Assembly (NCBI GenBank): GCA_036346255.1
Contig: CM070617.1
Coordinates: 20,759,080-20,823,079, forward strand
DNA from: Ampelocalamus luodianensis
Lineage: Eukaryota > Streptophyta > Magnoliopsida > Poales > Poaceae
Direction: 5' to 3'
Length of the DNA: 64,000 bases
Shown: positions 46,401-58,066 of the stretch, one piece after another
Layout of the letters: the number at the start of each line of letters is the position of its first letter
How positions within the stretch are numbered: the first letter of the stretch is position 1
Position numbers and translations under genes: made by a program
Notes under the pieces: generated by a model
Told to the model about the DNA's origin: nothing
Databases searched by the model: none
Seen by the model: only the letters and a program-made list of their open reading frames with translations

Positions 46401-49204
46401 TACTGCCAGGTTGTTTTGAGTGCAAGCATGACAACAGTACACAATACTAGCTAGCTATTTGACCTACTTGACTGGTGTTCATAAGTCGTAACAATGTATA
46501 TTCTGCTATGGCAAACATGTTTACCTCCATTCTGTACATCTATATCCTTAATCCAGTAAAATCCAAAGTGACAAGTGCCATATTTCTCAGGAGGTTCTGT
46601 TGTTACTTCTTACGCTTTTTCATGATCTGTTGGAATTTCCCTATGGGAGCAATTATCTTAAGCATTTGCGTAGGAGCATATTGTCCATGCTATTTCATCG
46701 TAATAATAAAATGAAGTTACTATGCCTTTATGCTAACTAATTAACTGTTGACAGGTCAAATGAGTGGACGTTAGAGTTTGTTGATTTTGGTGGAGAGATG
46801 AGACGCGATGTATGGCTCGCGTTCATCAGTGAAATTATTTCTGTGTATAAGTTCATTCGTGAATATGGACCAAGCGATGACGATCCAGCAATTCATCATG
46901 TATATGGTGCCCACAAAGGCAAGAAAAGAGCCGTTAGCAGTGCAGCAAACAGTATTGCAAGGCTTCAATCTCTGCAATTCATACGTAGATTATACGAGGA
47001 TCCAGCTAAGTTAGTACAGTTCTCCTACCTATCGAATGCACCTTTTGGTGATGTTGTTCTTCAGACCCTAGCAGTGAAGTTCTGGGGTGGACCATTGGTT
47101 ACGAACTCCAAAGTAGCAAATCAAAGATCACCTCAATGGCATAGACATTCAGAAGAGTCATCTAGTGGTCATGCACATGCTTTCGACATAGATGGTAGTG
47201 TGTACCTGCGCAAGTGGATGACGTCTCCCAGCTGGGCATCGAGCCATTCAGCCTCCTTTTGGAGAAACTCTTCAGTCAAGCATGGCGTAATTTTGAGCAA
47301 ATCTTTAGTTGTAGCTGATAAAGATCTTGTAGAAAAGGCGATGGTTGCATGTAAAGAGAAAAGCAAGGTAGTTGAAAAGACACAGGCGACAATTGTTGCT
47401 GCCACGATTGAAGGTATTCCAAGCAACATTGACCTCTTCAAGGTATTTGACTGTCATCCAGTTGCATGGCTTACAAAAATCAAATGGTTTCTTTGTTCAT
47501 ATAAAGGAGGCCGCTTACTAGGATAGCTCTAGTAGATCTGTATATGTGTGATTGTTGTCCTAGCACAATATTCAGATTCTATGCTTCTTTTCCAATCAGA
47601 TACTTCATTTGATTTTATTGTTATTTTGCTGAAAATTTACCAGACAAAATGCCTATTAACTTTCAGTTGAGAAAGCAAGTCTATGTGCATCCTAGCCAGC
47701 GAATTCATGTTCCTATATATATTTATTTATGATAAATCATAAAATTTATAACATCTCTCTTATTTCTTGAATCAGGAGCTTATACTTCCTTTTGCAATAA
47801 TGGCTGAAAAATTCAACAAACTAAGACGCTGGGAGAATCCCCGTTCAACAGTTTGTGTTCTACTATTAGTTTATACCATTATTTTCAGGTAAGTCACTTT
47901 GCCTTATGTAGCCCTTTGCTTTGTCACTCTGATTCTCTGATGAGTTGATTCTCGACTCAAGTAATTCTTGGAGGAGGGATTATGTGTGTTTTGAAGAGGG
48001 GTGTATGGTGGGAGATGGTTTTCCTTTGTCAGGCAGTTATCGCATTTTACATTTTGTTGTCATACCTGGTTGTAAACTGTAATTCAAAATAAGGCAGACA
48101 AAGGAACTCACAGTACAGCATTTAAAGCAATGTGAATAGCAAACTATACTTTACCATACTGTAGTATGACACCATGACAAAATGTTATACTATCTTTGCA
48201 AAATCATCCTTTTATATTGTTCTGGAAGGTAATAAAATATCCTTTCAAGATCTTTAGAGAAGATTTTGCACTAGTTGGAACATTTGCCTACTGCATCAAT
48301 ATTCAAAGTACACCATCTCAAGTGAAAATGGAAATTTTAAGCAATTAGATGGCTCCAAACCTAGTCCAACGAAGTGCATAGGAGACCATGTACCATTTCC
48401 TGGTTCCTTTGCATGTTTTGTATTTATTTTCCATCTATGGATTGATGTCTTCCAAGATTATACAAGCAAGGAGACATATTTATAACATCTACTGCTTTTT
48501 ATTATGATTTGTAGGAACATGTTTTCCTATGTTTTTCCGTTTACCTTGATGATGATGGCCCTTTCCATGCTTGCCCTGAGAGGGCTGAAACAACAAGGCC
48601 GGTTGGGTAGATCTTTCGGCAAAGTGACAATAAGGGATCAACCACCTTCAAACACAATCCAAAAGATTATAGCTCTTAAAGAGGCAATGGCCTCAGTGGA
48701 AAATTATCTCCAGCACCTTAATGTCTCTCTTCTGAAAATGCGCACAATCTTTTTAGCAGGCCAACCTGAGGTACGCTGAAATAAATTTCATTAGCGCTTA
48801 AACTAATAATATCCAAGACAAGTAACCAGTTCATGGATATGTGTGATATGTGCCCCTGAGTGTTTGTTTGATCATGACAGGTAACAACTCAGGTTGCTCT
48901 TGTTCTTCTAGCATCTTCTGCCGTTCTTCTTATGGTTCCTTTCAAATACGTTCTTGCGTTCTTTACCCTTGATCTCTTCACAAGGGAGCTAGAATTCCGG
49001 AGGGAAATGGTGACAGCGTTCAGGAACTTCGTGAAGGAACGGTGGGAGTCAATACATGCTGCCCCTGTGGTCGTGTTGCCATACGAGGGTAGTGAAAATA
49101 ACAAGACACTCCCTGCAAAATCTACTGGGCAAACAGAATATAAAGATGTGCAACGTAGTGACACTAATAATGTGAATTCAAGTAATGGAATCCGCACTTC
49201 GTGA
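43421..49204 (+). CDS. DUF639 family protein
   Basis: Twelve exons read by eye: 43421-43547, 43661-43901, 44411-44558, 44752-44856, 45015-45172, 45298-45391, 45564-45726, 46164-46300, 46755-47442, 47776-47888, 48515-48770 and 48881-49204 (stop). The product, about 690-850 aa depending on exact borders, matches the plant DUF639 family, whose biochemical function is unknown. Recognisable stretches include LTGRKVQRIFKALAPEHVYS, WEENTAWPGHLTLTNKALYF and EWTLEFVDFGGEMRRDVWLA. The C-terminal part has hydrophobic segments suited to membrane anchoring (STVCVLLLVYTIIF, VFPFTLMMMALSMLAL, TQVALVLLASSAVLLMVPFK). The N terminus is Arg/Pro-rich and could be a plastid transit peptide (inference). No stops or shifts were seen in the exons, so the gene looks intact. 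Confidence 0.87.
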
Positions 49205-49456
49205 TATTTGGACTTTTGAGCGTTGTGTTGTAGTGTACAGTTTTGTACAGTTATAACTTGTACAGAATAATTGAGAGGTCGAATTAGGTATAGCCCATAC
49301 CAAATGCGTGGATTTTGCACGAGCTCTTGGAATATTCTCTCCCATGGTCCAGATAACTAGATAAGAGGATGGTTGGAAAAAGAATTAGGTCCAATCAGCA
49401 TTCTTTTTAGTCGGTGAATCGTCATGTTTTGGACAACAAGCTGGCAATTGCATGTT

Positions 49457-51114
49457 TTTTTGTGAAAAGGGGAAACCCAGCTTTTACTAGAAAGCAATAA
49501 CACGGGTTCTACAGGAGGTCTGCTGGGGAAACCAGCTCACAGGTACAAACCCAAAAACTGGAAGAAGGTAGCACAGATAAGCTGCCCTAGGCTATTACAG
49601 GAATATTAACAGACTTGCTCCGATTACAAAAGGCCAGAACCGGTTCATCTTGACTTTATCACCTTTTTGAAGGAGGACACTCCAATGTTGCAAATAAGAT
49701 AGAAAATTAAAGATCACTTCCATTAGATACTTAGCAAACCGTTTGTCAAAAGTCATTCGGTTCCTACATTTCTAAAGATTTTAAGCCGAATCTGCAAAAC
49801 TAAACATCACAAAGGTATAATCAGTAACACCCTTCTTATCCAACCAATTTGTTTGAAAATCATCAATAGAACTTGGGATCCTCTCCCAGTTTAACATTTC
49901 CACCATACAGTACCAAAAGAATTTTGCCAAGATGAACGAAAACAACACATGGTTGAGAGTTTCATCAGAACCACATATGAACCACATAGAAAACAAATAG
50001 TCTCCCCTTGCCACCCCTTATTTTTTTAGTTGATCAAAGTCTGAACTCTTTCATGAAAGCACAACCACATGAAGAATTTAATTTTTAGAGGGAGTCTGCA
50101 TTTCCACAGCTTCTTCATTTTATTGCAGATCACGCCCCCAAAAGTTACATGTCTATAAAGAGAATTAACAGAAAAAACACCCAATTTCTCTAGACACCAA
50201 ATCACTTTGTCCCTATCACCATTCACTTTGTCCCTATCACCATTAATCTCAACATCCCTAATATCATCTTTCAGATTCTCCCATTGGGCAGACTCATCCT
50301 TGCCAAAGCTTCGGTTGAACTTAATGTTCCACACACCTTCTACCAACCCAAAAGCAATACTCGTATCAGGAACCTGACAAATATCAAAAAGAGATTTATA
50401 CTTGATCTTCAAGGGACAATCTCCCAACCAAACATCCCTCCAAAAAGAAATATTACACCCATCCCCAAGTTGATACCTAGTTCCTTTATTAAACATGTAT
50501 TTAACCTTCTGAATGCTCTTCCAAAATTGGGAACCATTTAACACCTTAGCATCTCTGAAAATACCCCTAGGAAAGTACTTCGCCTTGATGATTCTAAACC
50601 AAAGTTCACCGTTAGCAAAATGAATTTTCCAAATCCACTTAGCTAAAAGACAATCATTCATTAATCTTGTATTAACAACCCCTAATCCACCAAATTCCTT
50701 GGGTCTAGAAACTGCCCCCCAATTCATCATATAATACTTGAACTTATCACTAGCCCCCCCTCCAAAAAAATTTGGATTTGATAGTATCCATCTTTTTATG
50801 CACCCCCTCATTAAAACAATAGAAACTCATAGTGTAAATAGGAAGGCTGCTCAAACTGCTATTGACCAGCACTAACCTACCACCAGAGGACAACAAATTA
50901 TTTCTCCAATTGTCTAGTCTTTTGTTCAACTTATTAATCACATTATCCGCAGCTTTCGTACCAATATGTCTATCCCCCACCAAAATACCAAGATAAGTCA
51001 TCTGTAAATGAGCCAGCTTACAATCAAAAATATTTGCAACTTTGTTAGCCCCTTCAGTATCCACCCCAAAACGTAAACCTCACTTTTGTGATAATTGATT
51101 TTCAAACCCGACTG
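49457..51114 (-). mobile_element. 5'-truncated LINE (L1-type) with target duplication
   Basis: Minus-strand frames 51064-50750, 50811-50026 and 50014-49781 form the C-terminal part of a LINE reverse transcriptase: LAHLQMTYLGILVGDRHIG, WRNNLLSSGGRLVLVNSSLS, then FGGLGVVNTRLMNDCLLAKW and a zf-RVT-like end (LWKCRLPLKIKFFMWLCFHE). A short T-run at 49457-49461 is the poly(A) tail read backwards. The insertion is bounded by a perfect 14-bp duplication GGCAATTGCATGTT at 49443-49456 and 51115-51128. At least one frameshift and one stop interrupt the frames, and the catalytic 5' half is absent, so it is dead. A 21-bp internal duplication adds seven residues near 50,202-50,243. Confidence 0.92.
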
Positions 51115-51128
51115 GGCAATTGCATGTT

Positions 51129-51689
51129 CATTTGCTCGTTTGTTTCTGTTAACACTCGTCTACACTTATGACCATGGGCGGATTTAGGCATCGAGCTAGA
51201 TAGACTATAATCTGAGGGCTAATACAAAAAGTCTATAGAACTCTCTTAAGAAATTACAAAATAAAAATTCAAAGGAATAGAAAAAAAAAAACTTAGACTG
51301 GGTAGAGTCTGCTCGGCCGGGGCATGGCCATCGCTGGTTTCGCCCCCTGCTTACGACCATACAAGCACATGCACCCTTGTAAGGGGATCCAGAATACATG
51401 CATGCTTACGACCATACAAGCACATGCACCCTTGTACGGGGATCCAGAACACATGCATCTCAATTGCACAATAACACGCGCCAATTCCATACGTTCTAGG
51501 TTCTACTGCCCCTACCATTTGACAGGAGTGACAAACCGTAGACAAAAAAAATAAGAACGTTAATACCGTGCTAACTATTAAGCCATGCGAGCTGCGTATC
51601 TAAATTAACGGAATACACACTGATCAGTGACCAAGCAATATTTTCCAAACAGCTAGTGGTGAACATGTTCAGATACGCCAAACGTAAAG
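51129..51689. repeat. intergenic spacer with a 55-bp tandem duplication
   Basis: Two copies of a 55-bp unit at 51349-51403 and 51404-51458 (GCTTACGACCATACAAGCAC start) differ at only a few positions. Otherwise the stretch holds nothing recognised. Confidence 0.8.
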
Positions 51690-52050
51690 CGGCCTTCACA
51701 CGAGTACCGAAGCGCGGTTGAGTTTAGAGTGGTTGCAACAATTGGGCTCCTCACCGTGTACTTGCCCGTGTCATCCACCCACGTCAGCGACCCATACAGC
51801 ACCTTGTCCTCGCCCTTCATTTCCCCCTGTATCACAAGCGTTTACTTCTGCGTCTCGCCCTTCTTGCCGAACACCAGCCTGCTCGGCGCAACACTGACCA
51901 CCAGCCCGTCCAAGTTACCCTTCACCGGCGCGCTGTAGCTCGACGCGGCGGCACCGACGTTGGTGACGACCCTCGTGAACATCTTCGTCTCGGAGACGAC
52001 GCTGCGTTTGTCGAAGTAGTTGACGTCGGCGGCGCATCGGGCGATTGGCG

Positions 52051-52265
52051 GCGAGGAGAAAAACCCGGCGGTAACCGCTTACGGCGGGGTCGGATTTTAG
52101 ATCGGCGGTTTTCGGGTTTTGCAAGTTCAAATTTTAATTTTTGAATTTTGAATGATTTTTAATCAAATTCAGCGGTTTTCATCCGGTTTTCGGAAATCCG
52201 GTAACGGCGATTACCGGCGGTTTTTGGCGGCGGCCAGGATTTACCGAAGCGGGTTTTGATCCTTG
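52051..52265. mobile_element. hAT-type MITE, CCGG/GGTAACC-rich family, copy 4 (diverged)
   Basis: Matches the copies in PDS5: a GCGGTAACCG arm, a TTTGAATTTTGAATG-type core, GGTAACGGCGATTACCGG, and the end TTTTGATCCTTG at 52265. The left terminus is degenerate and no clean 8-bp duplication is seen. It interrupts the C-terminal part of the subtilase pseudogene. Confidence 0.65.
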
Positions 52266-52513
52266 GTTGACAGTGTAGGACGGCCACTGCGCTATATATG
52301 GCCCTGATCTGCGACGCGCTGTAGTTCGTGGCGCACATGAGCTTGACGTAATCCCCCGCCCCGGCGTCGTAGACGAGGCCTGGACCCGCTGCCTTGTTCG
52401 TGTCGATGTGGCCGGAGCCCATCGCCAGCGGCGTCATGGCCAGGTCTCTCTGGCCCATGTCGTTGATGGACCCGCGGGTGTTGTCCAGCGGGTTGGCCAT
52501 CGTCGTCATCGCC

Positions 52514-55500
52514 TATCAGAGCGTGGACGCTCCCGGGGTCGTCATGTCTGTCCAATCGGCTTCGTTGGCGGTGGTGATCGTTCGCCATCGCCCCCTCCTC
52601 AACGTCGGGTATCGCACTCGCCTGCGCCGCGCCGAGGGCGCCATCGCGGCGGTGAAGTCATCATCGAGCGCGTCGTCGAGGAGGCGGGCAGCTCGGTCCA
52701 GTACCCCATGCTCACGCGCACCAATTACCAAGAATGGTCTTTGTTGATGCGCGTGAATCTGCAGTCCCAAGGGCTGTGGCAGGCCGTTGAACCGGAGGAG
52801 GGTGAGGTCGTCGAGTACCGTGAGGACCGCCTCGCACTGGCGGCCATTCTGCGCTCCATGCCGCCTGGGAGGCGGTCAAGACCGTGCGCGTCGGCGTGCA
52901 GCGCGTCCGTGACGTCAACGCGCAATACCGTGCTCAGCGATTCGGGAGATCGCGTTCAAGGAGGGGGAGTCGGTTGACGATTTCTCACTCCGGTTAGTGA
53001 GCCTCGCCAACAACATCCGCGTCCTCGGCGGCGACGTCACCGATGGAGAGATCGTGAAGAAAATGCTACAGGTAGTCCCCGAGCACCTCGAGCAGATCGC
53101 GTACTCCATCGAGACTCTCCTCGACGTGAACCAACTCTCCGTCGAGGAGGTCACTGGTTGTCTGCGCGCCATCGAGCAGCGGAAGAAAAAGCCAACACCA
53201 TCCGCGCCCGTCTACGACAGCAAGGGTCGTCTTCTTCTCGCCGAGGAGGACTGGCTAGCACGGATGAAGCTACGCGACACCGGCGAGGCCGGTGGCTCCA
53301 GCAGCGGCAACACCAAGAAGCGCGGCAAAACACATCGTGGCCGCGGCGGTGGTGGCGGCGTGCGTGAAGGCAAGGGCAACTCGTCTTCAAACGGACCGGT
53401 CCAGGAGAACACGGCGGACCGGTCGCTATCGCGAAAGTTGGCCATTGGGCGAGAGCGCGCGGCAAGCCTAAAAATCGCACAAGACCACGTCGCGGAAGGA
53501 GAAGAGGACGAGCCCACTTTGTTGGTGGCGCACGCAACTCTTTCTTCTCCATCCGCTCGATTCTTCTGCGCGCGAACGAATCGCCGATTCCGTCGCATCG
53601 TCGTCTTGCGTCGAGATCCACGAGGCCAAGGTTTTCGCCCAGCTCGGATCGCGGGAGGACCATGACGATCGACGATGGGTGCTCGACACCGGCGCCACCA
53701 ACCACATGACGGGCGCGCGCACTGCCTTCTCCGATCTCGACAGGGGACTCTGCGATACCGTCCGTTTCGGCGACGGATCCGTGGTGGAGATTGAAGGACG
53801 CGGCACGATCATCTTCAATTGCAAGAACGACGAGCACCACACGTTGGTGGGGGTGTACTACATTCCCCGTTTGACGACGAATATCATCAGTCTTGGTCAG
53901 CTGGAGGAGGCCGAATGTAGGATCGAGATCTACTCCGGTGCCCTGCGCATCTACGATCAGCAACGTGACCTTCTTGCTCGGGTGCGTCGTTCTGCATCAT
54001 GCCTCTACATCCTGGAGCTCTGCATCGGGCGGCCGGTGTGCCTGTCGGCGCGCAGCTCAGAGGCGGCCTGGCGTTGGCATGCGAGGTACGGGCACATCAG
54101 CTTCAAGTCGCTGCGTGCGCTTGCCCAACGGGAGATGGTACGTGGGTTGCTGTTGCTTGATCAGGTCGATCAGGTGTGCGACAGCTGCCTCGCCGGCAGG
54201 CAAAGGCGCGCGCCGTTCCCTGACATGGCGCTACGGCGAGCAGAGCACATCCTCGACCTAGTCCATGGTGACTTATGCGGGCCCATCGAACCCACGACAC
54301 CAAGCGGTAACAAGTATTTTCTACTACTTGTTGATGATGCGAGCCAGTACATGTGGCTCCATCTATTGTCGAACAAAGATCAGGCACCTGCGGCGATCAA
54401 GAACTTCCAGGCGGCGGTGGAGGTCGAGTCGGGCAGACGGCTCAAGGTCCTACGCACCGATCGTGGGGGGGGGAGTTCACCTCCGTGGAGTTTGGCGAGT
54501 ACTACGCCGAACGTGGTGTCCAGCGGCAGCTCACCGCCCCCTATTCACCGCAACAGAATGGGGTGGTGGAGCGTCGCAACCAGAGCATCGTCAGCATGGC
54601 GCGGTGCATCCTCAAGGCGAAGGGGCTCCCCGGCTATTTTTGGGGTGAGGCCGTGAACACTGCCGTACACGTCCTCAAATGCGTCCCGACACGTGCGCTC
54701 GACGGCAAGACTCCCTTCGAGGCCTGGCACGGGGAGCGCCCCGCCGTCCATTACTTCCGGACATTCGGTTGCGTCGCGCACGTTAAGTCCACACGGCCGG
54801 GACTCAAGAAGCTTGATGATTGTAGCTCGCCAACCATCTTCGTTGGCTACGAACACAGCTCCAAAGCCTACCGCTGCTACGACCCCTCAAGCAAGCGCAT
54901 TATTGTGTTGCGCGACGTCGTGTTCGGCAAGCAGCGCTGATGGAACCGGGCGGCGGCGGAATGCGATGATCCGGGCGATGGCGAGCCATTCGTCGTCAAG
55001 TACACCTCGGAGTACATCTTTGGCACGCCGCGGGTCGATGCGGAGACACCAGCGCACCCGACTTCTTCCCCTACGCCCGCGGCGACTCCAGAACCCACGA
55101 CGTCGCCCGCAGCTGAGCCGGTCGAGTTCGTCTAGCATCTCAAGCGCCTTGGTCAGAACGTCCGCTAGCTGATTTTCCGTCGAAATATGCCGAAGGATGA
55201 TCTTGTTCCCGTCGATGCACTCCTGAATGTAGTGATAACGAGTGTCAATATGTTTTGCTTCGGTCGTGGAAGACGGGGTTCTTGCTGAGGGCGATAGCGG
55301 ACTGATTGTCCACCTTGAACTCCGGCGCTCCAGACTCCGTGCCGACCATGTCAGACACAAGCTGAGCTAGCGAGCGCCTTGGCGGTCTTTGTAGCCGCCG
55401 CAATGTACTACGCCTCGCATGAGGCGAGCCACCACCGCTTGAGGAGGCGCTAGGTGATGGGGTTGCCGCCGAAGAAGAAGATGACACCGCTAGTACTCTT

Positions 55501-55675
55501 GCGCATGTCGACGTCGCCCGCCCGCCATGTCGGCGTCGCTGTAGCCGACCAGTCGAGCTTGTTCATCCTCTCTCCTGGCGTAGTGAAGACCGTAATCATG
55601 CGTTCCCACCACGTACCGTAGCACGCGCTTCACCGCGTTGAGGTGGTCCTCGTGAGGTCCGCGTTGAACTTTCGC
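52514..55675 (+). mobile_element. LTR-less Ty1/copia internal region with an inverted RNase H segment
   Basis: Opens at 52514 with TATCAGAGC, the primer-binding site complementary to initiator tRNA-Met that normally follows a 5' LTR, but here it abuts subtilase sequence. Then on the plus strand come a gag-like part (YPMLTRTNYQEWSLLMRV, frameshifted), an aspartic protease (LDTGATNHMTG) and an integrase core (DLVHGDLCGPIEPTTPSGNK, then APYSPQQNGVVERRNQS). They end at about 55,120. From about 55,130 to 55,675 the strand switches: the minus strand reads LNAVKRVLRYVVGTHDYGL, YSDADMAG and NQLADVLTKALEM, the copia RNase H end. Reverse transcriptase is missing and no LTR is seen. The element is dead and rearranged. 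Confidence 0.85.
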
Positions 55676-55845
55676 GCGCCGATGAGCTTTCGGTTGCACG
55701 CCTTAGCTGCGTCGAACTGCGTGCCGGACTCGCAGAACCCCTTCTATCTTGATGGCACCGGCGGGAGCCCGTCGTCGTGGTAGTTCGCTCTCTCGGGACA
55801 CACCCCGGTGTCAACCACGCTAACGCCGTACCCGGTGAAAAGAAC

Positions 55846-56205
55846 AAAAAATTCAAAATTTGTTTTGAGTTTTGAGTTTCTTGCCTAATTCGAAAGTCTT
55901 TCATTTTCCGCTTTCTCTTTTGGCATTCCGTTTTCCTCAGCCGAAAGCGTTTCTCGCGAATACGCTTCTCCCTCTGTTCTTCTTCCTCACGCGTCAAGCC
56001 ACCAATTGCTTCATTCTCCACCGCATCGTCTCCTTCCCATCAACTTCTTCCACCACCTTCATCACGCCAGTACCCGCCACCTCACCTTGCCGCATGTTTT
56101 CCCACTTCCACTACACCGATTGTGCGCAGCCACACACGCCTCTCTCCACGCGCCGCGCCCGCCTCCGCTCTGCTACTAGCGCCCAAACCCATCACTGTTC
56201 ATCTA

Positions 56206-56206
<1 letters not shown>
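55846..56206. other. intergenic, no gene recognised
   Basis: AT-rich, then CT-rich sequence between the subtilase pseudogene and the AC microsatellite. Frames here are short or compositional. Confidence 0.4.

Positions 56207-56249
<43 letters not shown>
56207..56249. repeat. (AC)n microsatellite
   Basis: About 21 AC units, followed immediately by a short (AT)n run (56249-56259) that borders the Pack-MULE. Confidence 0.97.
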
Positions 56250-56259
<10 letters not shown>

Positions 56260-56260
<1 letters not shown>

Positions 56261-57990
56261 GAAGAAGTCCATTCTACCCCCTCAAGTATCGACATGCGGA
56301 CACCTAACCCCCTGAATTAAAAAACCGGCCTTTTGACGCCCTAAAGTTGCAAAACCGGACAACCTACCCCCTCTGGTTGTTTCGTGCGGTGGTTTTGCTG
56401 ATGTGGCATCCGGGTGGCCCGGTTTTGCCCGATCAGCTGCTGATGTGGCGTCTTTGGCACTTGGGCCCACCTGTAAGTGAGCCCAGTTTCTCTCTCATTT
56501 ATCTATTCACTCGGTCGATACAGCTCCCGGATCTTCTTCCCCATTTCATTCTTTCTCCTCCTCTTATTTGCCATGACTGAAGCTTTTGGTTCCCATGCTC
56601 CCCATTGCTTTGCTTCTTCTCCTCCCTCCTCCCTCCCCATTTCTTTCTTCCCATCCTATCTCTTCCTCTCTCTCTTTCTTGGTTCTTTGCTCCTGGGTTT
56701 TGGTCGCATGGCTCCAGCGCCGCCTCCTGCCATCTTGCGCTCGACCCAGCTCCTTTGGCCCACCGCCACTGCCTCCGTCGACCACGCTCACGGCATGGTC
56801 CCCTCGCTCCTGGCCTGTGCCCGTGTCGCCAACGCCTCCTTGTGGCCTCCTCTGCCCGCGCGAGCTTCCCCCTGGCTCGGCCCTCCGTGTGCCTTTGTGC
56901 TTAGGCCGCCACCTCGCTGGCCTATCGCCTCCTCTTGGTCGCGCCTCCCCTAGCCCAGCACCACCGGCTTCCTGCTCCCAGCCCCGCGGATGAAGTCGTC
57001 GTAGCGGATGGTGCCATCGGGGGCGACGTCGACCTCGCGGATCCACTCGTCGAACTCGTGCGGCTCGAGCTTCTCGCCGATGGAGGTGAGGATGTGGCGA
57101 AGGTCGGCGACAAAGACGGTCCCGGAGGCGTCCTTGTCGAGATGCGGGCGTCCGCGAGCGGGCGGTCGAAGGGCTCCGGCGGGAGGTGGCGCGCATGGTC
57201 GAGGAGGCACGGAAGTCGAAGGTGCGATGAGCTTCTCTGCGGTGATGTCCGGGCTGGGCACAGGTGGGGTTCCCCGCAGGGAGCGCATGAGGATGCTGAG
57301 CTTGGAGGGCACGATGCGGCCGTCGCCGTCGGTGTCGAAGAGGGAGAAGGCCTCCCTCATGGACGCCACCTGCTCCTCGCTCAGCTCCTTGCCACCCATC
57401 GCCTCCGGTGAGGCCGGTCGCGCCAGATCGGGGAGGGAGGGGGGAGATCTCACGGTGCGGTGCAGTGTGTGCAACTCTCTCGACGTTTGGCTCTGCTGCC
57501 TCTTGCGCATTTGGTCTGGTTGGCTTGGTGGTGGTGGTGGGGAAGTGAGAGGAGAGGAGAGCTGGAGAGGGGAGAGATGTGGGGTTAGTGGTCGTGCGCC
57601 CATAGTGGGCTGGAGCGGGCCGAAGGCAACGCAAGTAGCGGCGGCGGCGACGCTAGTGGGTCCGGCCGGAGGTGACGCCCGGAGGAGATGTGGCTAGGGT
57701 GCAAAGCTCCAATGGGAGAAAAATGGAGAAATGGAGAGAGGAAGGAGACGAGTAAGAGAAGAAATGGAGAGAAATGCCACATCAGCTCCCCTCCTGGCGA
57801 AATCCGCCAGCTCACCTAGCCAAGTCACACGACTGGCGCAAGACCACCAGAGGCCACATCAGCAAAACCACAGACCACGAAAGCAATGGAGGGGGTAGGT
57901 TGTCGGTTTGCAACTTGAGTGCCAAAAGGCCGTTTTTAGTTTATGGGGTTAGGTGTCGCATGTCAATACTTGAGGGGTAGAATGGACTTC

Positions 57991-57993
<3 letters not shown>
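56260..57993. mobile_element. Pack-MULE-like element carrying a calmodulin-like gene
   Basis: Long inverted termini of about 160 bp: GAAGAAGTCCATTCTACCCC, CAAGTAT(C/T)GACATGCG and ACCTAACCCC appear on the left and, reverse-complemented, on the right, continuing to TGGTTTTGCTGATGTGGC. It lies in an AT microsatellite; ATATATATA is present on both sides (56251-56259 and 57994-58002), consistent with a 9-bp duplication but uninformative in such sequence. The interior contains a captured calmodulin-like (CML) reading frame on the minus strand and no transposase, the definition of a Pack-MULE. Confidence 0.8.
56950..57399 (-). pseudogene. captured calmodulin-like (CML13/14-type) EF-hand gene fragment
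   Basis: An open frame of 149 aa from ATG at 57399, the length of CML13/CML14-type proteins (about 148 aa). Residues 8-40 (SEEQVASMREAFSLFDTDGD region) and 87-137 (DKDASGTVFVADLRHILTSI, then PHEFDEWIREVDVAPDGTIR) match that family. Residues about 56-86 are out of frame relative to the family: the adjacent frame holds PFDFP and EPFDRPL. Two small indels therefore compensate each other and keep the frame open. The first EF loop (DTDGDGRIVPSK) ends in Lys where the Ca2+-binding Glu should be. The last residues (AGSRKPVVLG) are foreign. It is probably a non-functional captured copy, though it is still translatable. Confidence 0.75.

Positions 57994-58062
<69 letters not shown>
57994..58062. repeat. 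(AT)n microsatellite
   Basis: About 34 AT units directly after the Pack-MULE. Together with (AC)21(AT)5 on the left it appears to be one compound microsatellite split by the element. Confidence 0.97.

Positions 58063-58066
<4 letters not shown>

Larger units (their letters stand above)
51690..55845 (-). pseudogene. subtilase (S8) gene, broken into three pieces
   Basis: Three minus-strand blocks match the intact subtilase at 61522-63810. Block C (55845-55676) has VVDTGV, ERANYHDDGLPPVPSR and CNRKLIGARKFN, covering the catalytic-Asp region. Block B (52513-52266) has LAMTPLAMGSGHIDTNKAAG and PGLVYDAGAGDYVKLMC. Block A (52050 to about 51690) has DDTGKYTVRSPIVATT, the C-terminal end. Copia DNA separates C from B, and a hAT MITE separates B from A. 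About 330 residues between the KLIGAR region and the late catalytic domain, including the His and Ser sites, are missing. A stop lies in block C. This is a dead neighbour of the intact gene, likely an old duplicate. Confidence 0.85.

Noticed and set aside
56207..56249. CRISPR-like or structured array
   Set aside because: Plain dinucleotide microsatellite in plant nuclear DNA; no spacer structure.
56564..57634. 356-codon minus-strand open frame overlapping the calmodulin-like gene
   Set aside because: Runs in a different frame over the captured EF-hand frame and GC-rich interior; Arg-rich product typical of a shadow frame.
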